This document shows, in pieces, positions 1 through 9,041 of a DNA stretch of 15,113 nucleotides. Location: NCBI GenBank assembly GCA_028293265.1, contig JAQGPB010000387.1, forward strand, positions 1-15,113. The letters run 5' to 3'. Position 1 is the first letter of the stretch. Every line of letters begins with the position of its first letter. The DNA is from Pedosphaera sp. GTDB taxonomy: Bacteria > Verrucomicrobiota > Verrucomicrobiae > Limisphaerales > Pedosphaeraceae. The position numbers were made by a program, and so were the translations under genes. The notes below the pieces were generated by a model. That model searched no databases, had not been told where the DNA came from, and saw only the letters and a list, made by a program, of their open reading frames with translations.

Positions 1-1217
1 CAGCCGAGGTTCATCAGGCGGCCCTCGGCCAGGATCAGGACGCTGCGGTTGGTGTCCTTGAACGTGTACATGTCGTACTGCGGCTTGATGTTCGTCCGCT
101 TGGCGTCGGACGTGTTGAGACGGTCGACTTGGATCTCGTTGTCGAAATGACCGATGTTACAAACGATGGCCTGGTCCTTCATCTTCGCCATGTGTTCCAG
201 CGTGATGATGTCGCAGTTGCCGGTGGTGGTGACGTAGATGTCGCCGGTGCCTAGCGTGTCTTCGATGGTTGTAACCTCGAAACCTTCCATCGCGGCCTGC
301 AAGGCGTTGATGGGGTCAATCTCGGTGACAATGACGCGCGCGCCAAAACCGCGCAGCGAATGGGACGAGCCTTTGCCGACATCGCCGTAACCGCAGACGA
401 CGGCGACCTTGCCGGCGACCATGACGTCGGTGGCGCGCTTGATGCCGTCCGCGAGCGATTCGCGGCAGCCGTAGAGATTGTCAAACTTCGACTTCGTCAC
501 GGAGTCATTCACGTTGATGGCCGGGACGAGCAGCTTGCCGGCTTCCTTCATCTGGTAGAGGCGATGAACACCGGTGGTGGTTTCTTCACTGACGCCTTTC
601 CAATCCTTGACGATGTTATGCCAGAAGATGGGATTCTCTTTGTAAACCTTTTTGAGCAAGTTCTTGATGACTTGTTCTTCGTGGCTGCCAGATTCGGAAT
701 TGACCCACTTGTCGCCTTCTTCGAGCTGGTAGCCTTTGTGGATGAGCAGCGTGACATCGCCGCCGTCGTCCACGACGAGTTCGGGACCTTTGCCATTCGG
801 GTGACGGACGGCATCAAGCGTGCAATCCCAATATTCTTCAAGCGACTCGCCCTTCCAAGCAAAGACGGGAACACCGGCCTTCGCGATGGCAGCGGCGGCG
901 TTGTCCTGTGTGGAAAAAATGTTGCAGCTCGCCCAACGAACAGATGCGCCGAGATCAACCAGCGTCTCGATCAACACAGCAGTCTGGATCGTCATGTGCA
1001 ACGAACCGGTGATGCGCACACCCTTGAGCGGCTTGGTGGCCGCGTATTTCTTGCGGATGGACATGAGGCCGGGCATTTCCGCTTCGGCAATGGTGATTTC
1101 CTTGCGGCCAGATTCCGCGAGCGAGATGTCTTTGACTTTGAAGTCGTGTTTCGCGCCGTTGCCGTTTTTTGCGACGAGGCGGTTCTTGGAGGATTTTGGA
1201 AGCTTTACTGTTGCCAT
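1..1217 (-). CDS. ahcY: Adenosylhomocysteinase (SAH hydrolase), 3' end outside window
   Basis: Cytosolic enzyme that reversibly splits S-adenosylhomocysteine into adenosine and homocysteine, removing the product inhibitor of methyltransferases. About 405 codons are present, reading from ATG at 1217 to the window edge; roughly 65 C-terminal residues of the usual ~470 are missing. Family signatures are clear. Residues 235-251 read [17 protein letters not shown]. The NAD-binding glycine loop GYGDVGKG is at 276-283, followed by a segment typical of the cofactor domain. The insertion around residues 150-190, characteristic of the long bacterial form, is present. No Shine-Dalgarno precedes the ATG (upstream sequence is A-rich). 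It lies 100 bp downstream of metK on the same strand, so the two enzymes that make and recycle SAM are adjacent. The leader contains the period-8 array at 1248-1303. Confidence 0.97.
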   Translation of the reverse strand, partial: MATVKLPKSSKNRLVAKNGNGAKHDFKVKDISLAESGRKEITIAEAEMPGLMSIRKKYAATKPLKGVRITGSLHMTIQTAVLIETLVDLGASVRWASCNIFSTQDNAAAAIAKAGVPVFAWKGESLEEYWDCTLDAVRHPNGKGPELVVDDGGDVTLLIHKGYQLEEGDKWVNSESGSHEEQVIKNLLKKVYKENPIFWHNIVKDWKGVSEETTTGVHRLYQMKEAGKLLVPAINVNDSVTKSKFDNLYGCRESLADGIKRATDVMVAGKVAVVCGYGDVGKGSSHSLRGFGARVIVTEIDPINALQAAMEGFEVTTIEDTLGTGDIYVTTTGNCDIITLEHMAKMKDQAIVCNIGHFDNEIQVDRLNTSDAKRTNIKPQYDMYTFKDTNRSVLILAEGRLMNLG

Positions 1218-1247
1218 ATGTTTTTAGAGTTGATGCGTGATGCTGCT

Positions 1248-1303
1248 AGAATGTTAAATCGTTACAAGGTTGCAGCGTTTCAACGTTGTATCGTTTTAGC
1301 GCT
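1248..1303. repeat. Degenerate 8-bp tandem array in the ahcY leader
   Basis: Seven consecutive 8-bp units fit the plus-strand pattern NNANCGTT. The third base is A in every unit, and five of the seven end in GTT preceded by C or G, with small changes in the first (TGTT) and last (CGCT). Read on the ahcY strand, the units begin AACG. The array fills half of the 100-bp metK-ahcY gap. The period is 8, not a multiple of 3 and not a helical turn. Function is unknown; it could be a transcript structure, a protein-binding array or a slippage product. Confidence 0.7.
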
Positions 1304-1317
1304 GTAACCACATGATC

Positions 1318-2496
<1,179 letters not shown>

Positions 2497-2521
2497 TTGA
2501 TTGGTGTTAAGCGGACGGTTA

Positions 2522-2555
2522 CAATATCATATTGACGTATCAGGATAAGATGATA
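2522..2555. promoter_or_regulatory. Candidate SahR operator: three half-sites at 13-bp spacing
   Basis: TATCA occurs at 2525-2529 and 2538-2542, and its reverse complement TGATA at 2551-2555. The three starts are exactly 13 bp apart. The inner pair forms TATCA-N8-TGATA. The outer arms extend to ATATCAT (2524-2530) and ATGATAT (2550-2556). The left half-site also lies inside a 13-bp perfect palindrome with a single central base (2522-2534). The inner pair covers the -10 region of the metK promoter and the -35/-10 spacer of the regulator promoter. This is a good position for a dimeric ArsR-type repressor acting on both genes. The binding assignment is inference. Confidence 0.5.
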
Positions 2556-2559
2556 TATG
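2532..2559 (+). promoter_or_regulatory. Predicted promoter of the SahR-like gene
   Basis: TTGACG at 2532-2537, a 16-bp spacer, and TATATG at 2554-2559 (weak -10). It would give a leader of roughly 85 nt before the ATG at 2653. It overlaps the opposing metK promoter. Confidence 0.4.
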
Positions 2560-2577
2560 TTTTTCAGAAGTCGTCAA
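2550..2577 (-). promoter_or_regulatory. Predicted metK promoter
   Basis: On the minus strand, TTGACG (2577-2572), a 16-bp spacer and TATCAT (2555-2550; five of six match TATAAT). Transcription would begin near 2543, leaving a leader of about 45 nt. The -10 box coincides with the right-hand TGATA half-site. Confidence 0.5.
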
Positions 2578-2652
2578 CTGAAATTTTGGAAAAGATGACG
2601 ACAACGCGGATGCGTCAAAGCGCGGGCACCAAATGCGGGTTGTAAGTATTTA

Positions 2653-3582
2653 ATGAGCACCACTTTAAAATCACTCCGGGCCTTGTCTGACCCGACGCGG
2701 TTGCGGATCGTTGCGTTGCTGGAACGGGAAGAACTCTCCGTGAATGAATTGCAGGAGATCACGCGGATGGGGCAGTCCCGGATTTCGACGCATTTGGGCT
2801 TGCTGCAAGATGCGCGGTTGCTTTTGTCGAGGCGGGAAGGCAAACGGACTTTTTACAAACTGAACGGGGAAGCGAATGGGACGGCGCTGGAGTTCATTCA
2901 ACTGGCGATTCGCGGCGCGAAGGAATTGCCGGAAAGCAAGGCGGATCAAATCAATCTCAAGCGCATCCTCGCGCGGCGCAATGAACAGGCGCAGGTTTAT
3001 TTCAACCAGGTGGCCGGGCGGTTTGATCGCAGTTACGGACCAGGACGTTCGTGGCAGGCTTTCGGACATTTGTTGCTACGGATTATTCCGCCGCTAGTGG
3101 TGGCAGACCTTGGTTCGGGTGAAGGGCTGCTGAGCGAATTGCTGGCGCGGCGCGCGAAGAAGGTGATCGCGGTGGACAACTCGGAAAAGATGGTGACGTT
3201 CGGCGCAAACAAGGCGAAGAAGAACGGATTGAAGAATCTCGAGTTTCGGCTGGGCGATTTGGAGAACCCGCCGATTGAGCCGGGCTCGGTTGACCTGGTG
3301 ATCCTGAGCCAGGCGCTGCATCACGCGGCAGATCCGGCGCGGACAATTGCTTCGGCGCATAAGATTTTGCGCGCGGGCGGACAGCTTTGGCTGCTGGATC
3401 TGATGAAGCACAATTTCGAGCGGGCGCATGAGTTGTATGGGGACCGTTGGCTGGGATTTGCGGAGAGCGATTTGCATCACTGGCTGGAAGCGGCGGGATT
3501 CAAGAAGATTGAAATCAGTGTCGTGGCGCGCGAGGAGCAACCGCCACATTTTGAAACGATTTTGGCGGGCGGCGAGAAGTGA
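2653..3582 (+). CDS. sahR: SahR-like regulator: ArsR HTH fused to SAM/SAH-binding methyltransferase domain
   Basis: Predicted cytosolic transcription repressor of 309 residues. Residues 1-85 form an ArsR winged helix: LSDPTRLRIVALLE at 11-24, recognition helix around 37-52 and a wing near 55-70. Residues 110-300 form a class I methyltransferase fold: motif I ADLGSGEG at 151-158, acidic D175 after strand 2, and GDLEN at 201-205. SahR of Proteobacteria has this architecture, represses SAM-cycle genes (ahcY, metK, metF, metE/H) and is released from DNA by SAH bound in the methyltransferase-like domain. The position divergent from metK-ahcY fits that role. Methyltransferase activity cannot be excluded because motif I is intact. 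The ATG overlaps an upstream TAA as TAATG, and no Shine-Dalgarno is visible. Orthology to SahR is inferred from architecture and neighbours. Confidence 0.8.
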   Translation: MSTTLKSLRALSDPTRLRIVALLEREELSVNELQEITRMGQSRISTHLGLLQDARLLLSRREGKRTFYKLNGEANGTALEFIQLAIRGAKELPESKADQINLKRILARRNEQAQVYFNQVAGRFDRSYGPGRSWQAFGHLLLRIIPPLVVADLGSGEGLLSELLARRAKKVIAVDNSEKMVTFGANKAKKNGLKNLEFRLGDLENPPIEPGSVDLVILSQALHHAADPARTIASAHKILRAGGQLWLLDLMKHNFERAHELYGDRWLGFAESDLHHWLEAAGFKKIEISVVAREEQPPHFETILAGGEK

Positions 3583-3591
3583 CAAAACGAA

Positions 3592-3626
3592 GATAGAGAA
3601 TAGAGAATAGAGCATAGAGCATAGAT
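3592..3626. repeat. Heptanucleotide tandem array (NATAGAG) x5
   Basis: Five contiguous 7-bp units: GATAGAG once, AATAGAG twice, CATAGAG once and a final CATAGAT. The array lies just after the regulator stop, between two convergent genes. A short inverted repeat, ACGAAG (3587-3592) and CTTCGT (3655-3660), flanks it, but 6 bp could be chance. It resembles the short tandemly repeated repetitive (STRR) class described in cyanobacteria by period, not by sequence. Confidence 0.85.
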
Positions 3627-3664
3627 GGGAAGGCGCATTGGATGTTCGTGGAGGCTTCGTAAAA

Positions 3665-5728
3665 TTATTTTTGTTGAGAAATCCATGCGACGATTTGGTC
3701 GTCGGTGAGGCGGCGGGATTCAGACTGGAATTTGTTGGTGGCATTGAGGGCTTTGTAGGTGGAACGGAGCGGGGCGGTTGGAAAATTGTCAGCGACGTTG
3801 TGAAGCAGCAGCGGGTGTGGTGCGGCGAGAATGGGCGCGCCGATGAAGGTGCCAATGTTGCGGAGGCCGGGGCAGAAAAGGCCCGGGAGGAGGAGGTTTT
3901 GATCTTTGGAAACATCCAACTGGCTGCAGTCAGCAATGACAGCATCAGCGGCGGGCGCGGCGAGCAAAGACCAGAATGCGGATTGGCCGGTGCCGCAGAG
4001 GACGACCTTTCTCGATGTGATAGTGTTGATGCTTTTTGCGGAATCGCAGATTAAAATCAAATCACGCACTTGTTCCTGAAGCCGAGTGCGGTTGTAGGTG
4101 GTGAAGAAAATAGACGATTCATCCTGAGGTTGCATACGGGTTGGGTAACGGACAAGCACGACATCAAGACCGTGATCTAGTAGTTTTTTGACCAAGCTGG
4201 GGGGATTGGAATTTGGGATTGGCGGGGAGCTTTTTGCGGTCGGCGGATCGGCGTAAACTTTCGAGTCGTCTGGAAGGAGCAGTACCACGCGAGACGGCTG
4301 CGAGGCTGAGTTGGTTTTTTCGGTACAGTAAAGGGCAAGCATAGACTGCTTGTTCTCGTTGGAACGGCTCATGCCAAGTTGGAATGCCGTGAATTGGTTG
4401 GACTTGATGATAGCCGAGAGAGCAAACATTTGAGCCGAGTCTTTGGGCGAGTCCAATTGCAAGGTGCGTTGCCAGGCGGGTTCCATGATTTTTTTGTAGT
4501 TGGCGAGCCCCATTTCATCCTTTGGCTCCAACTCGCGTAACCGGGCTGCGCGAGTTTTGATGAGATATTTGATGAGATCGGCCTGGCTGAGGGCGTCCGG
4601 CGGGAGCTTGCCATCCCGGAAAACGCGCAATTCCTCGTCCGGCTCCTTTTGAAATGCAGCTTCCTTCACCAGCGCATCGGGCTGCGAGAGCAATTGTTTG
4701 CCAAACCATTGATAAACGGCTTCACGGCTGGTTTGGTTGTAGTTGTGGGGGAAATCGAAACGGACGTAACGGAGATTTTCGGGCGCGTGGAACAAATCAT
4801 AAATATGAGCCACATTGGGGCCTTCCACTGTCAGCATCGTCTTAGTCCAATCGCCGCTGGCACCGACCATGATTTGCGGGCGTGGCGCGGCGGCGGCGGC
4901 GATTTCCATGTTGGAAAACTCGACGCGCAATCCAGGCATGTTTTCGCAGCCGCAGCCGCCTTGCATCGTGTGACTGACCATGACGACGGGAGCTTGGGCG
5001 GCGAGACGGTCGTCAATTGCGCCGAGCATGAAAGTTTGTGTGCCGCCACCGGATTCGCCCGTGATAGCGAGGCGATGCGGGTCGGCGTCGGGCAGCGATG
5101 CCAGAAAGTCGAGCGCGCGGATGCTGTTCCAGGTTTGCAGGCCCATCAAGGAGATGCTCCAGAGCTGAGCCGCGGGATCATTGGTGGCAAAATCGCGGTG
5201 GACTTTATAGAAGGGCTGGTTGGTGGGCGAGTCGGAGAAATGCGTGTCGTTGTAGCCGTCCATGTCTTAGGAGAAGGCGATCATGCCCTGCTTGGCGATA
5301 TTGATGCAACGGCCCGGAATGCTGCAGTCCTGGTTGTCAGCGAGGCGGCCGTTCTCCCAATGTCCGTGGGGACTGAGAATGGCAGCGAAAGGGCCGTCGT
5401 CGCGCCCGAGCGGGCGATACAGATTTCCGGCGAGATAAAAGCCGGGATAGGTTTGGAAATAAACCTTCTCGACGCTGTAACCGTCGTGCGCGACTTTTCC
5501 AAAAATTTGCGCGTGGAGCGGGGTTTTATCCGGCATGGGCCAGAGGCCGCTGCTGACAAGGATTTGTTCGCGAATGAGCCGGGCGCGTTGTTGCCATTCC
5601 GCCTGGGTGGTGATGGTGGGAAATTCGCGGGGCGTGTTCAGGTCCATCACGGACGGGATGGAAACTGGCGCGCAAAAAACATCAAGAACGGCGGCGAGCA
5701 GGAGCAGGAAAGCCAGGTGGCAACGCAT
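3665..5728 (-). pseudogene. Secreted acetyl-xylan-esterase-like alpha/beta hydrolase, broken by one in-frame TAA
   Basis: One continuous reading frame of 688 codons runs from ATG at 5728 to the stop at 3665. It is interrupted only by TAA at 5267-5269 (codon 154). Before it comes a Sec signal peptide (hydrophobic residues 5-19, cleavage probably near 19-20) and the N-terminal part of the hydrolase. After it the frame resumes with DMDGYNDTHFS; relatives of this family typically have a tyrosine (FSYDMVGY type) where the stop stands. The nucleophile elbow GESGGG has Ser about 226; Asp about 293 (GASGDW) and His about 328 (FPHNYN) are likely triad members. Residues from about 500 look like a second, degenerate hydrolase domain (GTGQSA). 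Substrate is probably an acetylated or carbohydrate ester, by family only. Alternatives to a real nonsense mutation are a sequencing error, or two separate ORFs (5267-5728 and 3665-5263), neither a complete enzyme. Confidence 0.75.
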
Positions 5729-5792
5729 GTGCCGGATGGTAGCGGATGCCGGGCAATAATGAAGCGCGAAAACTCACAACCAAAAGCGAGCT

Positions 5793-6527
5793 TCACTTTA
5801 CTCTCACCAGCTTCGGTTTGCCGCCGCCGGCCGTGGTGAGTCGGAAGCGGATGGCTTCCGGGACGACCAACAGCAGCGCGGCGAGGATGAAGAGCGAGAT
5901 CTGGCCGATGGTGAGCGAGCTCAGGCCGAGAATGCTGGACAGGGTGAGGATGCCGACGGCTAACGCCAGAACGCGGCAGGTGAGAGCCAAGCGGTGAAGG
6001 TTTCGCGCCTGATTGAATTCGCGGTTGAGGGTCTTTCCGGCTGCGAAACCGGCGACAAGTGCAGAATAATGGGGAAAATGTCTGTGCGGCAACTCCTGCC
6101 AACGGCCCTCGTCGCGGAGTTGAAAAATGTGAAAATCCGCGTCGCGTCCGGGAAGGACGAGAAAGGCGGCGGGCCGGGTCTGGACACAATCCAGCACGGC
6201 CTGGAAAACGGTGGCCAGCCGCGACTCAACCTGCTCATCCAAGCGCAACCGAAATTCAATCAAGGCCGCATATTGACTCGTCCCCAGTTCCAGAATTGCC
6301 AAGTCCGCGTAACAGGAAAAAGATTGGGCGGGAGCGCGTCCGGTGATCTTGACCGCCCAAAGACGGAAGAGCTCACGCCATTTTCGCCGGAACTTGAACT
6401 CGAAAGCGGGGCCGCGAAAGATGGAGTCTGCCGGGTAATCAAGACGATGCAGGAAGGCCAGGAATTCTTCTTCCAGCCTTTCCTTGTCCTCGATGACGGC
6501 GTCCGGAATGGAGTTGAGCAAAGACAT
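5793..6527 (-). CDS. Hypothetical protein, C-terminal membrane hairpin, possible PD-(D/E)xK-like N-terminus
   Basis: Not recognised as a named family. The 244 residues begin with a charged region. An alpha/beta-looking core follows, with D75 in ADLAILELG and E91-x-R93 in ALIEFRL; the spacing resembles the D...(E/Q)xK active site of restriction-like nucleases, but with Arg replacing Lys. A second strand-like run, AFLVLPG, is at 121-127. Two transmembrane helices follow at about 180-202 and 206-224, then a basic tail, so the soluble domain probably faces the cytosol. It lies 64 bp upstream of the esterase on the same strand, compatible with cotranscription. No Shine-Dalgarno precedes the ATG. 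The nuclease-fold suggestion is weak and rests on pattern only. Confidence 0.65.
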   Translation of the reverse strand: MSLLNSIPDAVIEDKERLEEEFLAFLHRLDYPADSIFRGPAFEFKFRRKWRELFRLWAVKITGRAPAQSFSCYADLAILELGTSQYAALIEFRLRLDEQVESRLATVFQAVLDCVQTRPAAFLVLPGRDADFHIFQLRDEGRWQELPHRHFPHYSALVAGFAAGKTLNREFNQARNLHRLALTCRVLALAVGILTLSSILGLSSLTIGQISLFILAALLLVVPEAIRFRLTTAGGGKPKLVRVK

Positions 6528-6692
6528 CGCAGCAAATCAAAGCCATGCGGCATGGTTTCTCCATAGGGGGAAGCACCCAAACCGGCGGGCGGCTTGTAGG
6601 TAAAACACTGATAGCGACCATGCCGTCCGGCTGACAAGAAATTCAGGCTGTTGGCTGTGGTTGCAAAGTTTGACATTTGCGATTCTTAGGCC

Positions 6693-6935
6693 GTGAAGAA
6701 ATATTTGTTGTTCACCTACTACGTCGGACGCCCGCTGGGCGGGGCGAAAGATTTCCTGGATTCATTCGACACGGTCGAGGAGGCGCTCGACAACATTCTC
6801 GATGAGTGGACGCGGTATTACCAGGTGGTGGACTCCGAGACGATGGAAACGGTCCGGGAAGGACTGGCGCGGTTCAAGAATTTTGCACCGGAAGGGTTTA
6901 GTTCCAACGATTCGTTTTCGACGGGCGAGAAGTAA
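6693..6935 (+). CDS. Small hypothetical protein, GTG start
   Basis: An 80-residue acidic protein starting with GTG. It opens with the strand-like MKKYLLFTYYVGRPLGG, then an acidic helix-like part (DFLDSFDTVEEALDNILDEW) and a disordered Ser-rich tail. No signal peptide or membrane segment is visible. The pattern of an opening strand followed by 'F(D)TVEEA' resembles small cytosolic proteins of unknown function that read like ligand or partner-binding ferredoxin-like folds. The GTG start is chosen because the protein pattern begins exactly there and no in-frame ATG lies near. It stands alone between the divergent hypothetical at 6527 and the exported protein at 7054. Confidence 0.6.
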   Translation: MKKYLLFTYYVGRPLGGAKDFLDSFDTVEEALDNILDEWTRYYQVVDSETMETVREGLARFKNFAPEGFSSNDSFSTGEK

Positions 6936-7022
6936 GGGCAAAGCGCGTTGTTCCAGCCTGGGCCGCAAGGGGTTGGACAATCTGGAAAATCACGTAACCT
7001 TGGGATGATTGGTTTCGTCTGA

Positions 7023-7035
7023 TTGCATCATGCAA
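7023..7035. promoter_or_regulatory. 13-bp perfect palindrome TTGCATCATGCAA
   Basis: Two 6-bp arms around a central C, located 19 bp before the chosen start of the exported small protein; it includes an alternative in-frame ATG at 7030. It could be an operator. It has no second copy that I noticed, so chance is possible. Confidence 0.25.
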
Positions 7036-7053
7036 CAAATAACTTTTCAAACC

Positions 7054-7428
7054 ATGAAAGCTTCCTCTCTGCCTTCCTTGACGGTCGTTGCCATTGTCTG
7101 CCTGATGCTCTCGTTCAACCTGAATCTTTTCGCCGGTCCCAATCCGGAGGATTTGTTGATCCAGGCTTACGTAAAACTGGAACAAGCGGATCACGACTAC
7201 AAAGGCCATCGCGCGGATGCGATGAAAGAAATTGAAGCCGCCGGAAAGCTGGTGGGAGTAAACGTCCGCGGGGATGGCCGGGGACATGAAAGGCAGGGCG
7301 TATCCGATGAGCAACTGCGAACTGCCCGGGAATTATTGGAACAAGCCAGGGGCGGGTTGCACGGAAAAGCACTCGCTCGCGTGGACAAGGCCATCAAGCA
7401 GATTTCCATCGCCCTGAAAATTAAGTAA
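7054..7428 (+). CDS. Small exported hypothetical protein
   Basis: A 124-residue protein with a Sec signal peptide: MKASSL, then a hydrophobic core TVVAIVCLMLSFNLNLFA, with likely cleavage after LFA near residue 27. The mature part is short, highly charged and largely helical (ILIQ-like start EDLLIQAYVKLEQADHDYKGHRADAMKEIEAAGKLVG, then a glycine-rich turn, then two helices ending IKQISIALKIK), suggesting a small periplasmic helical bundle. Upstream in-frame starts exist at TTG 7009 and ATG 7030; ATG 7054 is preferred because it gives a standard signal peptide. No Shine-Dalgarno is evident. It is convergent with the REC-PAS gene, only 17 bp separating the two ends. Function unknown. Confidence 0.65.
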   Translation: MKASSLPSLTVVAIVCLMLSFNLNLFAGPNPEDLLIQAYVKLEQADHDYKGHRADAMKEIEAAGKLVGVNVRGDGRGHERQGVSDEQLRTARELLEQARGGLHGKALARVDKAIKQISIALKIK

Positions 7429-7445
7429 GCCCGTCCCGGACAAGC

Positions 7446-8810
7446 CTAATTCTTCACCGTGTATTCGGGATAGAGCTGCCGCAGACAATCGGGGCAGATG
7501 CCGTGGGTGAATTCGGCCCCGGTATGCGCGGAAATATAAGACTCCACTTTCTGCCAGTAGCCTCCGTCATCGCGGATTTTTTTGCACGAAGCGCAGATTG
7601 GCAGCAGTCCCGTAAGCGTCTTGATGTTGCCCAGCGCATCGGTCAATTCCTGGATCAGTTTCAACCGCACTTCCTCCTCGCGCTTCCGCGCCGTGATGTC
7701 GCGCTCAATGGCGGAAACGCCGATCACTTTTCCGCCTTCGTCCTTGATGGGCGAAAGGCTCAGTGAAATGTCCAGCACCTTGCCGTCTTTCCTGACGCGC
7801 ACGGTTTCATAACGCTCGATGTGTTCACCCTGCCTGATTTTCTCATAAATTCCCTGCAACTCCTCGGGCCGGTAAGCCGGGATCAAAATTGAAATCGAAC
7901 GGCCTTTGACCTCTTCCGCCGTATAGCCATACATGGCTTCCGCTCCGGCGTTCCAAGTGAGGACAATGCCGTCCATGGTGTTCCCAATGATGGCGTCCTC
8001 GGATGATTCCACAATCGCCGCCAGATAACCCCGGACTGCCTCGGCCGCCCGGCGGTCTGTGATGTCACGCGAGAAGCAGCGTGAATGGACGAACTTTCCG
8101 TTTTCCCAGAGCACATTGGCATTGAGCAGCGCATGCTTGATTGAGCCGTTTTTGCAACGAAGTCTGATTTCGTAATTGTTCAACGATTCGCCCGCTTGCA
8201 ACTTCCGCAGGACTTCCCCCGCCGCTCCCTCGTCCGCGTGGAATTCGGCGATGTTGTGCCCCAGGTATTCGTCACGCTGGTATCCCAGCAGTTCCAGTTC
8301 CGCCTCATTCACGCGGGTGATGGTTCCATCCGGGCCCTCCCAGCGCAGCCCAATCGTGGCATGCTCAAAAAAATCCTCCAGCTCCCGCCGGCTCCGTGCC
8401 AGCGCATCCTCCGCCTTCTGCCGCGCCCGCCGGCCTTCCGCCTCCCGCAGTTCCCGTTCGATTGAGGGAACAAGGCGCGTCAAATTGCTTTTCATCACGT
8501 AATCATTGGCCCCCGCCTTGACCACCGAAACCGCCATCTCCTCGCCGATCGCACCTGAAACCACGATGAATGGAATCTCCGGCTGCGTCGCCTTCACCAG
8601 TTGCAGCGCCTCCAAACTTCCAAAGCCGGGCAACTTATGATCGCTGATGACAAGATCCCAGGTCCGCTGACGCAAGGCTTTCTCCAGTGCCTCCATGGAA
8701 TGAACCTGCGCATAGGTCGGATCGAAATCGGCCCGCCGAAGCTCGCGAATCAGGAAAAGCGCATCGTCCTCAGAATCTTCCACCACCAGTACACGCAATG
8801 GCTCTTTCAT
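7446..8810 (-). CDS. Response regulator with two PAS domains and C-terminal four-Cys module
   Basis: Cytosolic signalling protein of 454 residues. Residues 1-125 are a receiver domain: acidic pair E11/D12, phosphoacceptor D57 in VISDHKLPGF, conserved Ser in IVVSGA and Lys in VMKSN. A charged coiled coil follows, then PAS 1 (about 150-262) and PAS 2 (about 268-390), each ending with the DITxRR/DITARK PAC signature. The last 60 residues hold CASCKKIRDDGGYW and later HGICPDC, two CxxC pairs that probably bind a metal. No histidine kinase, GGDEF, EAL or HTH domain follows, so the output is unknown. ATG 8810 starts directly before the receiver; ATG 8843 adds 11 residues and is possible. The promoter at 8862-8890 would give a leader of about 45 nt to ATG 8810. 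Confidence 0.9.
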   Translation of the reverse strand: MKEPLRVLVVEDSEDDALFLIRELRRADFDPTYAQVHSMEALEKALRQRTWDLVISDHKLPGFGSLEALQLVKATQPEIPFIVVSGAIGEEMAVSVVKAGANDYVMKSNLTRLVPSIERELREAEGRRARQKAEDALARSRRELEDFFEHATIGLRWEGPDGTITRVNEAELELLGYQRDEYLGHNIAEFHADEGAAGEVLRKLQAGESLNNYEIRLRCKNGSIKHALLNANVLWENGKFVHSRCFSRDITDRRAAEAVRGYLAAIVESSEDAIIGNTMDGIVLTWNAGAEAMYGYTAEEVKGRSISILIPAYRPEELQGIYEKIRQGEHIERYETVRVRKDGKVLDISLSLSPIKDEGGKVIGVSAIERDITARKREEEVRLKLIQELTDALGNIKTLTGLLPICASCKKIRDDGGYWQKVESYISAHTGAEFTHGICPDCLRQLYPEYTVKN

Positions 8811-8861
8811 AAGAATCGTCGACAACCGCGTTTGGCCCCACATCTGGCCGCTCGCTCGCGT

Positions 8862-8890
8862 AGTATAGATTGATTGCTTCCAAGCGTCAA
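8862..8890 (-). promoter_or_regulatory. Strong sigma70-type promoter for the REC-PAS gene
   Basis: On the minus strand TTGACG (8890-8885), a 17-bp spacer, and TATACT (8867-8862). Five of six bases match each consensus hexamer and the spacing is optimal. Transcription would start near 8855. Confidence 0.65.
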
Positions 8891-9041
8891 ATTGAGGTTG
8901 GCGTAAAGGATGTATTTATGTCCGCCGACCAGCGATTTTCAGGCCATTTGGTGCCGGGTCGGCATGTGATTCGATGTAATTCAAGCGGGTGCTATTCAAT
9001 TTGTCTTTTGCCTGACGCCCGTTATCTTGTGAAAAACCGCG

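Noticed and set aside
360..1307. 315-codon plus-strand open frame opposite ahcY
   Set aside because: It is antisense to a clear SAH hydrolase, with no recognisable domain; GC-rich genes often leave open antisense frames.
1218..1317. SAH riboswitch upstream of ahcY
   Set aside because: I could not recognise the conserved SAH-riboswitch core; the leader is dominated by the period-8 array.
2497..2570. SAM riboswitch upstream of metK
   Set aside because: The predicted leader is only about 45 nt and shows no recognisable SAM-riboswitch core.
5267..5269. Programmed stop-codon recoding in the esterase
   Set aside because: The codon is TAA; selenocysteine uses TGA and pyrrolysine TAG. No supporting structure was seen, so mutation or error is simpler.
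6543..6555. CCATG-CGG-CATGG inverted repeat as operator
   Set aside because: Arms of only 5 bp, no second copy noticed, and no promoter pattern beside it.
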